Positions 51,601 to 63,405 of a stretch of 64,000 nt of DNA are shown piece after piece. A model generated the notes under the pieces. It did not search any database. It was not told the DNA's origin and was given only the letters and a program-made list of their open reading frames with translations. Location of the stretch: assembly GCF_000972845.2 (NCBI RefSeq), contig NC_040013.1, positions 1,087,584 through 1,151,583 of the forward strand. The letters run 5' to 3'. Numbering within the stretch: position 1 is the first letter of the stretch; the number at the start of each line of letters is the position of its first letter. The position numbers and the translations under genes are program-made. This DNA is from Larimichthys crocea. Lineage: Eukaryota > Chordata > Actinopteri > Sciaenidae.

Positions 51601-52320
51601 AACCGTCACATTGGAGCAATCTACTCACCAGGACGTCCTGAGTCACCTGCAGGATGTTGCAGAGCGCCCGGCTGGATGCAGGCGAGCCTGTCGGGCGTCC
51701 GGCGAGGAGAACAGGAACAGAGAATGTCACCGTACGCCGACGATGTGACTGTTTAACCATCAGTTCATATCCCACATCTACGACAACAGGTGGAAGCAGA
51801 TCGGAGCCTCAGAGCCAACATCTGACTGACAACATATAAAAATGAAACACGTAACTTTATTTGTATATTGTAAAAATATACAAATTGCCTTACTCCAAAC
51901 ATCTGCAAAGACAAATATGATATGAACATCTCTCCTGTTCTAGTTCTGTGTGTAGTATTTCCATTTCTTTGTATTATGATTGTGCTTCATGTGATTTCAT
52001 ATCATCTGTCCATATAAAAGCATTAAATAAAAACATTACAGACAAAGCTCCGCTCACTCTGAAGCAGCTGTGGGCTCAGAGTCTTTTGTTGCTGCTGCTG
52101 AAGGTTTACAGTGTCCTTTAAAAGATGAAAGCGGCGCTCTGTGAGCTGCAAACACTAAATCAAAGTGTGTTTCCTCCCAGGATTACACGAGACACAAATA
52201 TAGACGCTGCCACAGCGGCTTCACCTCCACCACAGTACATCCACAATCTGTGAAAAGGCCTGAAAGACTCTTAACGTTAAACACACACATAAACAGATCT
52301 GCATACATACATGTGGTAGA
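51601..52320. other. non-coding stretch, nothing identified
   Basis: No repeat, coding or RNA feature recognised. Confidence 0.4.
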
Positions 52321-52324
52321 AATG

Positions 52325-52443
52325 TCATGGAGACTACGTCCAGGTTTTAGACAGTCTGCGGGGACGTCACAGAGACTACGTCCAGGTTTTAGACAGTCTG
52401 CGGGGACGTCACGGAGACTACGTCCAGGTTTCAGACAGTCTCT
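52325..52443 (+). repeat. 42-bp minisatellite, array C (3 units)
   Basis: Three clean units of the GGAGACTACGTCCAGGTTTT repeat. Confidence 0.92.
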
Positions 52444-52689
52444 TTTCTCTCAGGCTGGTTACAGTTCACACTGATGAGGGATTAAGTGAGATGAAGAGTT
52501 AATCTGTGATGAGTCTTCGTGTGTTGTCTCAGGTTATTAAGAGATTAAAACACTAAACGAACGTTTGACTGCATGTTTACAGGAGCAGGCGGTTTCTGTC
52601 CTCCTGTTTCCTCGTCCGTTCTTTTAGCACCTCCTGGTTTCTTTCCTTCACGACCTCCCATAGATCTACATATCTAAACACACACCAGC

Positions 52690-52790
52690 TGTGAGAGTGC
52701 TGCTCTGAGCGGGATTCAAACTCACAACTTGTGGATCTAGAAGTTTCTCTGCACTGTGGCGTTAACCCACTGGACTAAGTGAAGCCACAG
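52690..52790 (-). mobile_element. probable tRNA-derived SINE head
   Basis: The minus strand has TTAGTCCAGTGGGTTAACGC (A-box-like, about 52760-52778) and GAGTTTGAATCCC (B-box-like, 52711-52723), spaced as in a Ser/Leu-type tRNA. No intact tRNA fold is claimed. Confidence 0.45.
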
Positions 52791-53312
52791 GAGGACAGTG
52801 GACCATGTGGTCCAAAGACATTTTCCTTCTCCATGATGAGACAAACAAAGTGAAGCACAGAGATGTTCTTCAGCAGCTCCATCAGGACTGATGGAGGAGA
52901 ATCTTCAGCATGATTCCTCCCCACAACCTGATCCTGGTTCTTCTTCTTCATCAGTACTGAAGATGGTCCAGTGGGGAAGGACGCCGACCGCCAACGAAGC
53001 GCCGTGGGATCGAACCTCGGCTCCGACAACCTGAGGTATGCAAAACTCTGTGTGTGTGTGAACAAAACTTCAAACTCAAAAACCAAAAACCAAAAACAGA
53101 ACCGCCAAACTCGTTCGTAAACCGCTGCGTTGCGTTGCGTTCATTTCTCGTCGTGAATTTCCTCCGAATTTCTCCGACTTCAACACAAACGACCATCGAG
53201 GGAACGAAGAACAGGTGAGTCAAAGGTAAGTGAAGCTACTTTCTTATTAACAAACACCAAACTTGATTTTCATTTTTATCATTATATGACGAACAAAACC
53301 TCTGAAACCTGG

Positions 53313-53510
53313 ACGTCACAGAGACTACGTCCAGGTTTTAGACAGTCTGCGGGGACGTCACGGAGACTACATCCAGGTTTTAGACAGTCTGCGGGGACGT
53401 CACAGAGACTACGTCCAGGTTTTAGACAGTCTGCAGGGACGTCACAGAGACTACGTCCAGGTTTTAGACAGTCTGCGGGGACATCACGGAGACTACGTCC
53501 AGTTTTAGTA
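53313..53510 (+). repeat. 42-bp minisatellite, array D (about 5 units)
   Basis: Five units beginning GGACGTCACAGAGACTACGT, preceded by CTGAAACCTGGACGTCACAG. Confidence 0.92.
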
Positions 53511-53664
53511 ATTAATCATGACGGGGTCAGCAGTGAGCTCGTGCTCCATCAGTTGCTTCATCTTTGGTTGTGCGTGGAACAAACAAGCTGCAGGAATCAG
53601 GATCAAAGATGCTGAATCTGGATTCTCTGTGTCTGAGACGTTTCATGTTTGCTCAGGTGGCTGT

Positions 53665-53668
<4 letters not shown>

Positions 53669-53752
<84 letters not shown>
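53669..53752. repeat. (AC)n microsatellite
   Basis: Long AC tract with one AGAC interruption. Confidence 0.93.
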
Positions 53753-53877
53753 CTTGGCTTCATCTCTGCCGGTGTGAAGCTGAAAAGTTTTAATTGAAGC
53801 AAACTTCTTGAGAACAAGTGAAATGCTCTGCAGCGTGCACGAGGAGAAACATGATGGAGCCTCACAGCTGTCAGCTG

Positions 53878-53942
53878 CACCTCCACCACCTCCACCACCT
53901 CCACCACCACCACCACCACCTCCACCACTTCCACCTCCACCC
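53878..53942. repeat. CCACCT/CCACCA trinucleotide repeat
   Basis: A run of CACCTCCACCACCTCCACCA units giving false poly-Gly, poly-His and poly-Val frames. Confidence 0.88.
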
Positions 53943-54364
53943 AGACCTCTGCACACCATCATCATCATGCACAGCTGAGCAGAGGAACATCTCACCTCCA
54001 CGTCATCTGACGTTCTTCTCTCGTCTAAAGAGCGTCGGCGTCGGCGTCGTGCTTCCCCTCCGCCGTTGGATCTACTTTCTGAACTGAGGTCGAGCTGAGC
54101 CGCGGGGCAGCGCTCAGAAATCCCTCCGCCGGCGTCACGCCGTCCTCAGCCGCCTCTCGCAGAGGGTGGTGGTAAAGGCGGAGAGGCTGGATGAAGAACA
54201 AGCGGTGGCTCAGCACTGCGGGCTGCGGTCAGGAAGATGAAGTCTGTTTCATTTGTACTTAATTACATCTGCTCCGTGTTTCATCATTGGGAAGAAGATG
54301 AAGAAATGATTTACAGGCTTCACAGAACATCTCACAGAAGGCGTCTGTAGAGTTCTTCTCCCAG

Positions 54365-54700
54365 TTGGAAGTTCCTGATCAGATGTTGGACCAGCTCAGC
54401 TGGCTCCTTTGGGACCTCCTCCGAGCTCCTCCTCCTGTCTCTAAGGCTGAGGAAGCTCCTGTATCCTGGATCTCGTTCTTTTCGGACACTACCCAAAGCT
54501 CATGACCAGAGGTGAGGGTTGGAACGTAGATGGACCTGAACATCAAGAGCTTCACCTGCAGGCTCAGCTCCATCTGAACCACAACGGTCCGGTCCACCAA
54601 CCCAACGGTCCATCTCACGCTCAGTGTTCTCATCACTTGTGAACACCCCAAGATACTTGAACTCCTTTGAAAGAACCATGAACTGTGAAGGTGCTGAAGG
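54365..54700 (-). mobile_element. LINE reverse-transcriptase fragment
   Basis: The minus strand reads MELSLQVKLLMFRSIYVPTL, TSGHELWVVSEKNEIQDTG, the same ORF2 region as at 38905-39295. Decayed. Confidence 0.7.
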
Positions 54701-55365
54701 TCACGGTCTGATGAAGCCTTCAGAAACATCCTGATGAATGAAAACATCTTTATTTGATGTCAAACTTCATGAACTCTCGTTACTCCATCGATCAGAGATC
54801 AACCCTCATGACACCAAACAAACCGGTTCATCTCCGTGAAGCACGTCAGTGTTTCTCTTCTTGGACATTTATTTGTAGATATTCTGCCCTCGTTAAACTC
54901 TGATGTGGAAACTCGTGTTGATGGGAGATGTAGTTTATGTTGGGGACATATTCTGTCATCATTACACGGGATTATCTGCTGCTAATCCAAGACCTGAAAC
55001 GTTGCACGAGAGTTTCCATGCAGGTCGCTTCACGTGTCCCAGTTCAGACTAAATACAGTGAAATCAAACATGCACACTTGATCTCAGCTCGAGGGACGAA
55101 GGAAAGAAGGATGAGAATCACAAATCATAAAGTTTTAACTCCTTCAACGTGGAAGGTTGGATGAAACTCGGGGGAGATTAAGTGAGATTAAAAATGCTTA
55201 ATACCTGGCAGCTCGTCACCGGGCAGCTTTCCATGAAGCGGTGACACCAAAGGTGACTTTGACACCGAGAGGAGGACGAGGACGAGAACGAGGACGCCGC
55301 TCTGTTAGAGCGAGCTGCTTTTATTATTATGTCATCTTACGTTACTACAAGTGCTAATCAGCTGC

Positions 55366-55625
55366 CACAGAGACTACGTCCAGGTTTTAGACAGTCTGCG
55401 GGGACGTCTCGGAGACTACATCCAGTTTTAGACAGTCTGTGGGGACGTCACAGAGACTACGTCCAGGTTTTAGACAGTCTGGAGGGACGTCACGGAGACT
55501 ACGTCCAGGTTTTAGGCAGTCTGAGGGGACGTCTCAGAGACTACGTCTAGTTTTAGACAGTCTGAGGGGACGTCACGGAGACTATGTCCAGTTTTTAGAC
55601 AGTCTGCGGGGACGTCTCGGGGACT
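55366..55625 (+). repeat. 42-bp minisatellite, array E (about 6 units)
   Basis: Six units, some missing one base of CCAGG (CCAGTTTTAGAC variant). Confidence 0.92.
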
Positions 55626-56221
55626 TTAACAGGTCTCTGTCTCTTAAAGTGTCGTTGGCTCCGTGTTCCGTCTCCTCCGTAATGTCCCGTCAGAATGAAA
55701 TGGGTTTGTGAAATAGAGAATATCGGAAACCATTTTGGAGAGATGAAATTATTTTGGTACAGTGAGAGCAGAGAGTGTGTCGTCCTCCTCGAAGTGATTT
55801 CAGGAACAGAAATCGATATCAGCTCCGGCTGCATTTCTTCAGGGTGATGGAGGCGGCCGAGCACAGGTGCAAAGATAGATCAAGTTGGAAATCAATCAAA
55901 CCCGAAACATCCCGTCTGTCAGAGAGCGGCTCAGCTTCAGAGCTGCAAAGCTGAGACGGGTCGGACGATTTAAAGAGCCGCACGTTAAATGACTTAAAAC
56001 TACAAACATGTCCGCCGGCCCAGTCCATTACATGTCATCGAAGACGTTAAAGTCCAGCTGAGCTCCTGGACTGCTTCCTGTTCTCGTCTGTGTTCAGCTC
56101 AGAGTAATAGATTACACTGTGCTGACTTCCTTTTACCTCTGGACGTGACATTTCACTTACCTGTGAAATGTCACCAGCCGTCCTGAAGATTGGAAAAATA
56201 AACAGAGACTGATCCAGACTG

Positions 56222-56284
56222 AGACGTAGTCTCTGAGACGTCCCCGCAGACTATCTAAAACCTGGACGTAGTCTCTGTGACGTC
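56222..56284 (-). repeat. 42-bp minisatellite, array F (1.5 units, inverted)
   Basis: ACGTAGTCTCTGAGACGTCC then CTATCTAAAACCTGGACGTA: the unit on the minus strand. Confidence 0.88.
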
Positions 56285-57175
56285 CGTTAACATAAACACA
56301 TAATGAACTTTTTGTTCTTTCATGTTTGCATCATTAATTACATTTATATTAATTAATCAACAGTTAATCTTCTGTTTCTCGAGACTCGCACGATTCGTTT
56401 AAAATCATTTAAAATCATGAAGCGATTGTAAACGAGCAGATTAACTCTTCTAATCCTTCAGGAATACAAATGTTGCGTTGTGTTTGTGGAGTCTTAAAGA
56501 CAGTCTTGAAGACAGTCTTTAGGACTGTTTTCATCCTCCGTGTTTTTGCCGGAGCATGTTGTTTGTGTGTAATACCGAGGGCGGCATCGCGTGTCCGCAA
56601 TGAACTGATTTATTAAACTTTGCCTCACAGCAGCCACAAACATCTGCTGTATTACAGACTGCTGCAAAATGATAAATTACAGCCGAGTGAGTCTGACACA
56701 GGAACTCTTCATATATAGAAATATATAAAATATAAATACACTACAGTAAACACAGGACTTTAACTGAATGAGTACTTTTACTTTTGGAGTACATTCTGCT
56801 GCTCGTACTCGCTCTTTGTTACTGCGATAAAACATCAAAAAGAATTCGTCCATATGTTTTTTTAATCGTGAGATGTTGATTTAATTAACGTTAGTCAAAT
56901 GAACTGATCATCTATATTTAACGAAGCAGCCTCTCTGAGCTAATTAACAACAAACCGAGCAGTCAGTTCCCAAAAGAGCTTTTATAGAAATGTGGACAGA
57001 AACTGAGACGACACATCTGTTACACTTCATCTGCAGAGCTCAGAGCTGTTTGCATCAGGGATACACGCACGCACAGCTGGATACGCAACATGTAATTATA
57101 TATTATATATTATTATATATATGTATGTATGGGTATGTGCCGTGTCCGTCAAACAGCACATCCCGTCCACCTGAG
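56285..57175. other. non-coding stretch, nothing identified
   Basis: AT-rich with (TA)-like tracts near 57095-57125 just beyond. No gene or element recognised. Confidence 0.4.
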
Positions 57176-57905
57176 CCTGGCTCCAGAAGTGAGTCAGTCC
57201 CCATTCATGACAAACTGTACGAAGCTAACAACAAGCTAACAACAAGCTAACAACGAGCTAACAACGAGCTAACAACAAGCTAACAACAAGCTAACAACGA
57301 GCTAACAACGAGCTAAAAACAAGCTAAAAACAAGCTAACAACGAGCTAACAACGAGCTAACAACAAGCTAACAACAAGCTAACAACAAGCTAAAAACAAG
57401 CTAACAACGAGCTAAATACAAGTTTAACAACAAGCTAACAACAAGCTAACAACAAGCTAAAAACAAGCTAACAACAAGCTAACAACGAGCTAACAACATG
57501 CTAACAACAAGCTAAAACAAGCTAACAACAAGCTAACAACAAGCTAACAACGAGCTAAAAACAAGCTAACAACAAGCTAAAAAAAAGCTAAAACAAGCTA
57601 AAAACAAGCTAACAACAAGCTAAAAACAAGCTAACAACGAGCTAACAACAAGCTAAAAACAAGCTAAAAACAAGCTAACAACAAGCTAACAACAAGCTAA
57701 CAACAAGCTAAAAACAAGCTAACAACAAGCTAACAACGAGCTAACAACATGCTAACAACAAGCTAAAACAAGCTAACAACAAGCTAACAACAAGCTAACA
57801 ACGAGCTAAAAACAAGCTAACAACAAGCTAAAAAAAAAGCTAAAACAAGCTAAAAACAAGCTAACAACAAGCTAAAAAAAAAAAAAAAAGCTAAAACAAG
57901 CTAAA
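57176..57905. repeat. fragment of the GAGTCAGTC dispersed repeat followed by a 12-bp AGCTAACAACAA minisatellite
   Basis: GGCTCCAGAAGTGAGTCAGT (57179) jumps to TTCATGACAAACTGTACGA, an internal deletion of the dispersed repeat, and continues at once into about 57 units of AGCTAACAACAA/AGCTAAAAACA. The same 12-mer fills anapc5 intron 14. Confidence 0.88.
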
Positions 57906-58624
57906 TAAGCACAACAGAGACCTCGGCCTGAGCTGCTAACTTCGTGTTAAGCTTTCCGCTAACTTGAATGAGGATAAACTGATTTAATCGTACGTCTCTT
58001 CTGGACTTTATAAATATTATTTTCTGATATTGAAACAAGTCATTTCTGTGTAACGCCGCGCTGATCGCTCAGCAACTGGAAACACAACGCAAGAGCTATC
58101 GTTAGCATTCACATACTTCCTAGCTAACGTTACACGATACGACAGGATCTCGGACGCATTTTAATTTAAACTAACTTAAAGTGTCTCCACACAAACCTCA
58201 GAAACTTCTTCTGTTTGTCAGTGAGCATCTTCGTTAACGAGGCGGTTTAATTATTTTCTGACTAAGTCAGAGATTCGTTCCCGTCACTTTTCTTTGACGC
58301 TCTCGATTAAACCTGCAGTGATCGTTTCTCAGCCATGTGTAGAAAATAAGCAGAAAAAAAAGAAATGCTGGATTTCTGCAAGTCATGAAGTGCCTTCTGC
58401 CAGGGAGATGTAAATCAGTGTAGCAAAGCTAGAATTGATGGAGCATCCTCTGGTTTTATTCCTGGCTCCCAGAGATCAGCCCTAATGCCCCAGCCTGCGC
58501 ACAGACACTGAAAGATGGATTACAGGCAAAAAATGAGAGGTGTGAAACAAAGAAACCCAACATCAGAGCGATCAATCACATCGGCCCAATACTGCTCTTT
58601 GAGTTTGTAATTACGGACACGAGG

Positions 58625-58662
<38 letters not shown>

Positions 58663-59425
58663 ATCCCCGTTGACGGCGCTAATGTTGAGTTAATTGAGCT
58701 CGTATCCCCGGATACATGATGAGAGGCTGTAACATTAGCCGTTTCAATGCATGCGGGCTCATTGGGATGCACGGGGCAGTGCTGGCAGAGTAAACTGCGC
58801 CTTGGCAGAGATGCTGAGCAGTGGTGGAGGAGGTGGTGGAGGAGGTGGTGCTGCAGGGACATGACAGCTACAGTCTTCCCAGCCATAAATCCCGTCCTCA
58901 CAGTCTGCAGGGCACGCAGCCACACCGGTGTGTTAAACTCAATCTGCTGCGTCGTGCGACGTCGCCGCTGAACCTGAAGCAGCTTTCCTGACAGAGACGA
59001 GCACCTGAACACCAGTCAGCCCACCACACACTCATTCATGAACTTGTTGATATCAGCCACCTGTCTGCACAGGAAGCAAACACCCGGCTCAGCGTGGTGC
59101 CACTTTGATTGTCTAACATGCAATCCACCCAGCAACTGCCAGCTCTCCGTCTCCACATCTCATGCAGACCTTTTCTTAGATCTCAATGGATTGCCTAGCA
59201 ACCTTTTTTCTCTCCCCGCAGTACAAATACCAATCTGTGCACCGAGCAGCGCGTGGTGACCGGCATAATTAATATGCAAGAGACAGACATGTAACACCTT
59301 TAGAAGAAAACACTTAACACTCAACGGAAACATTAAGCTCAACGTTTACCTCCGTTATTCCCAGACTCACGTCAGCTGAGCTACAGGTGAGCTGACAGAA
59401 ATCACTGACGGTATAAAGACAGGAC
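57906..59425. other. non-coding stretch, possible conserved elements
   Basis: (GT)n at 58627-58660 and a GGTGGAGGA repeat at 58822-58850. The segments 58390-58615 and 59040-59300 are repeat-free, contain ATTA and octamer-like motifs (AATTAATATGCAAG at about 59267), and have no open frame with splice context. Confidence 0.35.
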
Positions 59426-59429
59426 GACA

Positions 59430-60378
59430 TGTCTGCGGGGACGCCACGGAGACTACGTCCAGGTTTAAGACAGTCTGTGGGGACGTCACGGAGACTACGT
59501 CCAGGTTTAAGACAGTCTGCGGGGACGTCAAAGAGACTACGTCCAGGTTTTAGACAGTCTGCGGGGAAGTCACAGAGACTTGTCCCGTTTTATTAGACAG
59601 TCTGCTGGGGACGTCAGGAGACTCGTCCAGGTTTTAGACAGTCTGCTGGGACGTCACGAGATACGTCCAGGTTTTAGACAGTCTGCGGGACGTCACGGCG
59701 ACTACGTCCAGGTTTAGACAGTCTGCGGGTGACGTCGTGCACGTCACAGAGCTACGTTCAGGTTTTAGACAGCTGCGGGGACGTATGACGGAGACTACGC
59801 TCAGGTTTTAGCAGTCTGCGGAGACTACGTCCAGTTTTAGACAGTCTGCGTGGGGCGTCACAGCGACTTAACGTAACATCCAGGTTTTTAGACAGTCTGC
59901 GGAGACTACGTCCAGTTTTGACAGTCTGCTGGGGACGTCACGAGGACTACTCCAGTTTTAGACGTCTGCGGGGACAGTCACTGCAATACTACATCCAGGT
60001 TTTAGACAGTCTGCGGGACGTCACAGGATACGTCCGGTTTAAGACAGTCTTGGGACGTCCCGGAGACTACGTCCAGGTTTTGACAGTCTCGGGGAGTCAC
60101 AGAGACTACGTCCAGGTTTTAGACCGTCCGCGGGACGTCACGAGACTACGTCGGTTTTCGGACTTAGACAGTCTGGGGGACGTCTCGGAGACTCCGTCCA
60201 GTTTTAGACAGTCTGCGGGGACATCACGGAGACTACGTCCAGGTTTTAGACAGTCTGCGGGGACGTCACAGAGACTAGTCCAGGTTTTAGACAGTCTGCG
60301 GGTACGTCACGGGCGACTACGTCCAGGTTTAGACAGTCTGCGGGGACGTCACGGGAAGCGACTACGTCCAGGTTTTCC
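59430..60378 (+). repeat. 42-bp minisatellite, array G (about 22 degenerate units)
   Basis: The largest array. From about 59570 nearly every unit has one or more single-base losses or gains (for example GGGACGTCACGAGATACG), unlike the clean units of arrays A, C, D and I. Confidence 0.9.
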
Positions 60379-60877
60379 AGAGACAAGCTAAACTGATTAA
60401 ACTAAGTTCCATGAAAATAACGACACAAACCATCAGATTGTGTCTGTGAGTCGTTCAGCTTTCAAAACAACCACACGTCTTCAGCATGATTGATTTGTGT
60501 TTTCTGAGGGAGGGGGGATCTGAGACTTGTTTGAAGAGCCGCCTCAAACATTTTCAAACTTCATCTTGTTGAGCAGACTCTGCTTCCGCCCGGGTCATCC
60601 GCGCTGACCCGGTTCTAACGCCTCAGCGTGTTCTGTACAGGAAATTGTGGAATCAAGGCAAAGCCCGGGTTCTCCTGGACTGAGATATTAAAGTGATCCA
60701 ATAATGCTGATGATGACACGACTGTGGATTATTGTTTCAAAGTGAAGTTTGTTTCTGCAGGGAACTGATGAGAGGCTGAGACTCTGATTCATCATGTGTT
60801 CTGTATAATCTATTAGACTGGAAATGTGATTTTATAAGGACGAAAGACCAACTCCATGTCCTCTGTTCCGTTTATGA

Positions 60878-61320
60878 CTAGTCTCCGTGACGTCCCCAGA
60901 CTGTCTAAAACCTGGAGTAGTCTCCGTGAACGTCCCCGCAGACTGTTAAAACCTGGACCTAGTCTCCGTGATGTCCCCGCAGCTGTCTAAAACCTGGACG
61001 TAGTGCTCCGTGAGTCCCCGCAGACTGTCTTAAAACCTGGACATAGTTCCGTGGCGTCCCGCAGACTGTCTAAACCTGGACGGTCTCCGTGACGTCCCAC
61101 AGAAGGTCTAAAACCTGGAAGTAGTCTCTGTGACATCCCCACAGGCACTGTTCTAAAACCTGGACGTAGTCTCCGTGACGTCCCCGCAGACTGTCTAAAC
61201 CTGGACGTAGTCTCCGTGACATCCCCACAGACTGTCTAAAACCTGGACGTAGTCTCCGTGACGTCCCCACAGACTGTCTAAAACCTGGACGTAGTCTCTG
61301 TGGCGTCCCCACAGCTGTCT
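60878..61320 (-). repeat. 42-bp minisatellite, array H (about 10 units, inverted)
   Basis: CCCCGCAGACTGTCTAAAAC and CTGGACGTAGTCTCCGTGAC repeated. Left half noisy, right half clean. It faces array G across 500 bp of single-copy DNA. Confidence 0.92.
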
Positions 61321-61890
61321 CGTGTCCTCGGCAGGTTGTTTATGTCGGATCCTGTCTCAGGTGTGGAGGTAACGCAGAGACCTTGGGACATGTTGTTCTT
61401 CCTGACAGTTATTTTCTGTGTGTCAGACTTTGTGTCTTTGTGCATCAGACATGGACTTGGTGAATATGGATGTGATGAAGCTAACACATGCTCTGCAGGT
61501 GAAGGTGTATCTGTTTTCATTCTGGGCTCCAGGCGCTGTTCACGCCCACGAGTTCACGGTGAAGCGTTCAGACTCGAGGTCGAGTTTCTCGTCTCTCCGT
61601 CCGTCTCCGTCCGTCGCTCTGTCATTTCAGGAGTTGTGTTGCTCCTGCTGTGCAGGGCAGCTGTGAAAGCTCCTGATTTCCCCTGAGAGCCTCAGTGCTG
61701 CTGTGCCCACACTGTGAGATTACCTCCACCACACCGCCGCTTTATTTTTAAACCCTCACCTGAATCACCGGAAACCGACCGCGTGATGCGTTCAGGGTCA
61801 AAGGTGAAGCTGCTGTTCACGCTCGCAGAGACTCAGGAGCAAGTGAAACGCCCACAATCCTTTTCAACATGTTCAAACACAATCAAGCAC
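61321..61890. other. non-coding stretch between arrays H and I
   Basis: Open frames at 61300-61686 and 61418-61666 have no recognisable product. Nothing else identified. Confidence 0.4.
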
Positions 61891-62495
61891 ACAAGTGCCA
61901 AAAACTGCAGTCCCTCAAACGTCCATGAGGACTTGTCTGAGACAGTCAAAGTCACAGAGACTCTGTCCAGGTTTTAGACAGTCTGTGGGGACGTCACGGA
62001 GACTACGTCCAGGTTTTGGTCTGTGGGGACGTCACAGAGACTACGTCCAGGTTTTAGACAGTCTGCAGGGACGTCACAGAGACTACGACCAGGTTTTAGA
62101 CTGTGGGGACGTCACAGAGACTACGTCCAGGTTTTGGTCTGCGGGGACGTCACAGAGACTACGTCCAGGTTTTAGACTGTGGGGACGTCACACAGACTAC
62201 GTCCAGGTTTTAGTCTGTGGGGACGTCACACAGACTACGTCCAGGTTTTAGTCTGTGGGGACGTCACAGAGACTACGTCCAGGTTTTGGTCTGTGGGGAC
62301 GTCACGGAGACTACGTCCAGGTTTTAGACAGTCTGTGGGGACGTCACAGAGACTAGGTCCAGGTTTTGGTCTGTGGGGATGTCACGGAGACTACGTCCAG
62401 GTTTTGGTCTGCGGGGACGTCACAGAGACTACATCCAGGTTTTAGTCTGTGGGGACGTCACAGAGACTAGGTCCAGGTTTTGGTCTGTGGGGAAG
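61890..62495 (+). repeat. dispersed-repeat head followed by 42-bp minisatellite, array I (about 13 units)
   Basis: GTGCCAAAAACTGCAGTCCC TCAAACGTCCATGAGG (61897-61932) is the start of the dispersed repeat seen at 13030 and 42590; after about 30 bp the minisatellite begins. Units here alternate 42 bp with shorter forms lacking AGACAGTCT (GGTTTTGGTCTG, GGTTTTAGACTG). Confidence 0.9.
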
Positions 62496-63353
62496 ACGTG
62501 GGTGATAATTATTTTCCTGCAAACATAGAGAATGTTTCTCAGCTGAAGGATCCTGACTCATTGTGTCCACACTCTGGATCTGTCCTCGTCCTCGTCCTCT
62601 CTCAGTGTCTCTCCATCCATCACTGGTTAAACTGTTGTCGGCTGCAGAGCGCTGAATCCTCGTCAGCGTGAGTCTGTCATGTGTCATAAGCAGATCTGTC
62701 TCCTGTACTGAGGAGGAACAGCAGGAAACCGTCTGTTACTGTCAGCTTCAGATGTTTGCTGGACCACTGGACGGAGACTTCACATCCTTGTTATCAGAAA
62801 TATTTCATTTCCAAACACAGAGACTGTCGAAACTCTGAGACTGGACCTGCCGTGTTCTGACTTTGTTTCATGAAGCAGTTTCTGAATCTGATTCGGGTTG
62901 AGCGACGCAGACGGTGAATGAGAGCGAGCGAGCGCCGGCCCCCATGGAGGACTTAACGAGCTCTGCTAACGAGTTTGAACCCAACAGAACATTAGCAGAA
63001 CCTGGACTTCCTGTCTGATGTAACCTTCAGGACATGTAGCTCTCTAACGTTTGCTGCTTAAAGGGACAGTTCACGTTGTTTGTGGTACTGATCCAGAGTC
63101 AGTTGGACTCATGTTAGTTTCTAAACTGAAGCGTCCACGGTAACGTTACGTTTACCTGTGCAGCCGTCAGCTGATTGAAGGTTCAGAGGTTCAGATACTC
63201 TGAGTTCTGAGGTTCTGTCAGTGAAGTCTGCTTTGACGTGCACATTCAGCTTCCTGTCGTAAACAAGTTGGTAAATGCAGCTAAATAATCTGAACTGTCC
63301 CTTTAATTAAAGCAGATAAACTCAGTTTGTATTTATGAATGTGAGTAATAATA

Positions 63354-63405
<52 letters not shown>

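Noticed and set aside
53603..54001. Gly-rich / Val-Cys-rich frame
   Set aside because: Translation of (AC)n and CCACCT repeats.
59918..60391. 157-codon frame and similar RLRPGFRQS repeat proteins at 7511, 53286, 61070 and 62179
   Set aside because: These are translations of the 42-bp minisatellite, which is also divisible by 3; degenerate units break the frame at random.
61300..61686. 128-codon frame between two minisatellite arrays
   Set aside because: No recognisable domain, and part of it overlaps the edge of array H.
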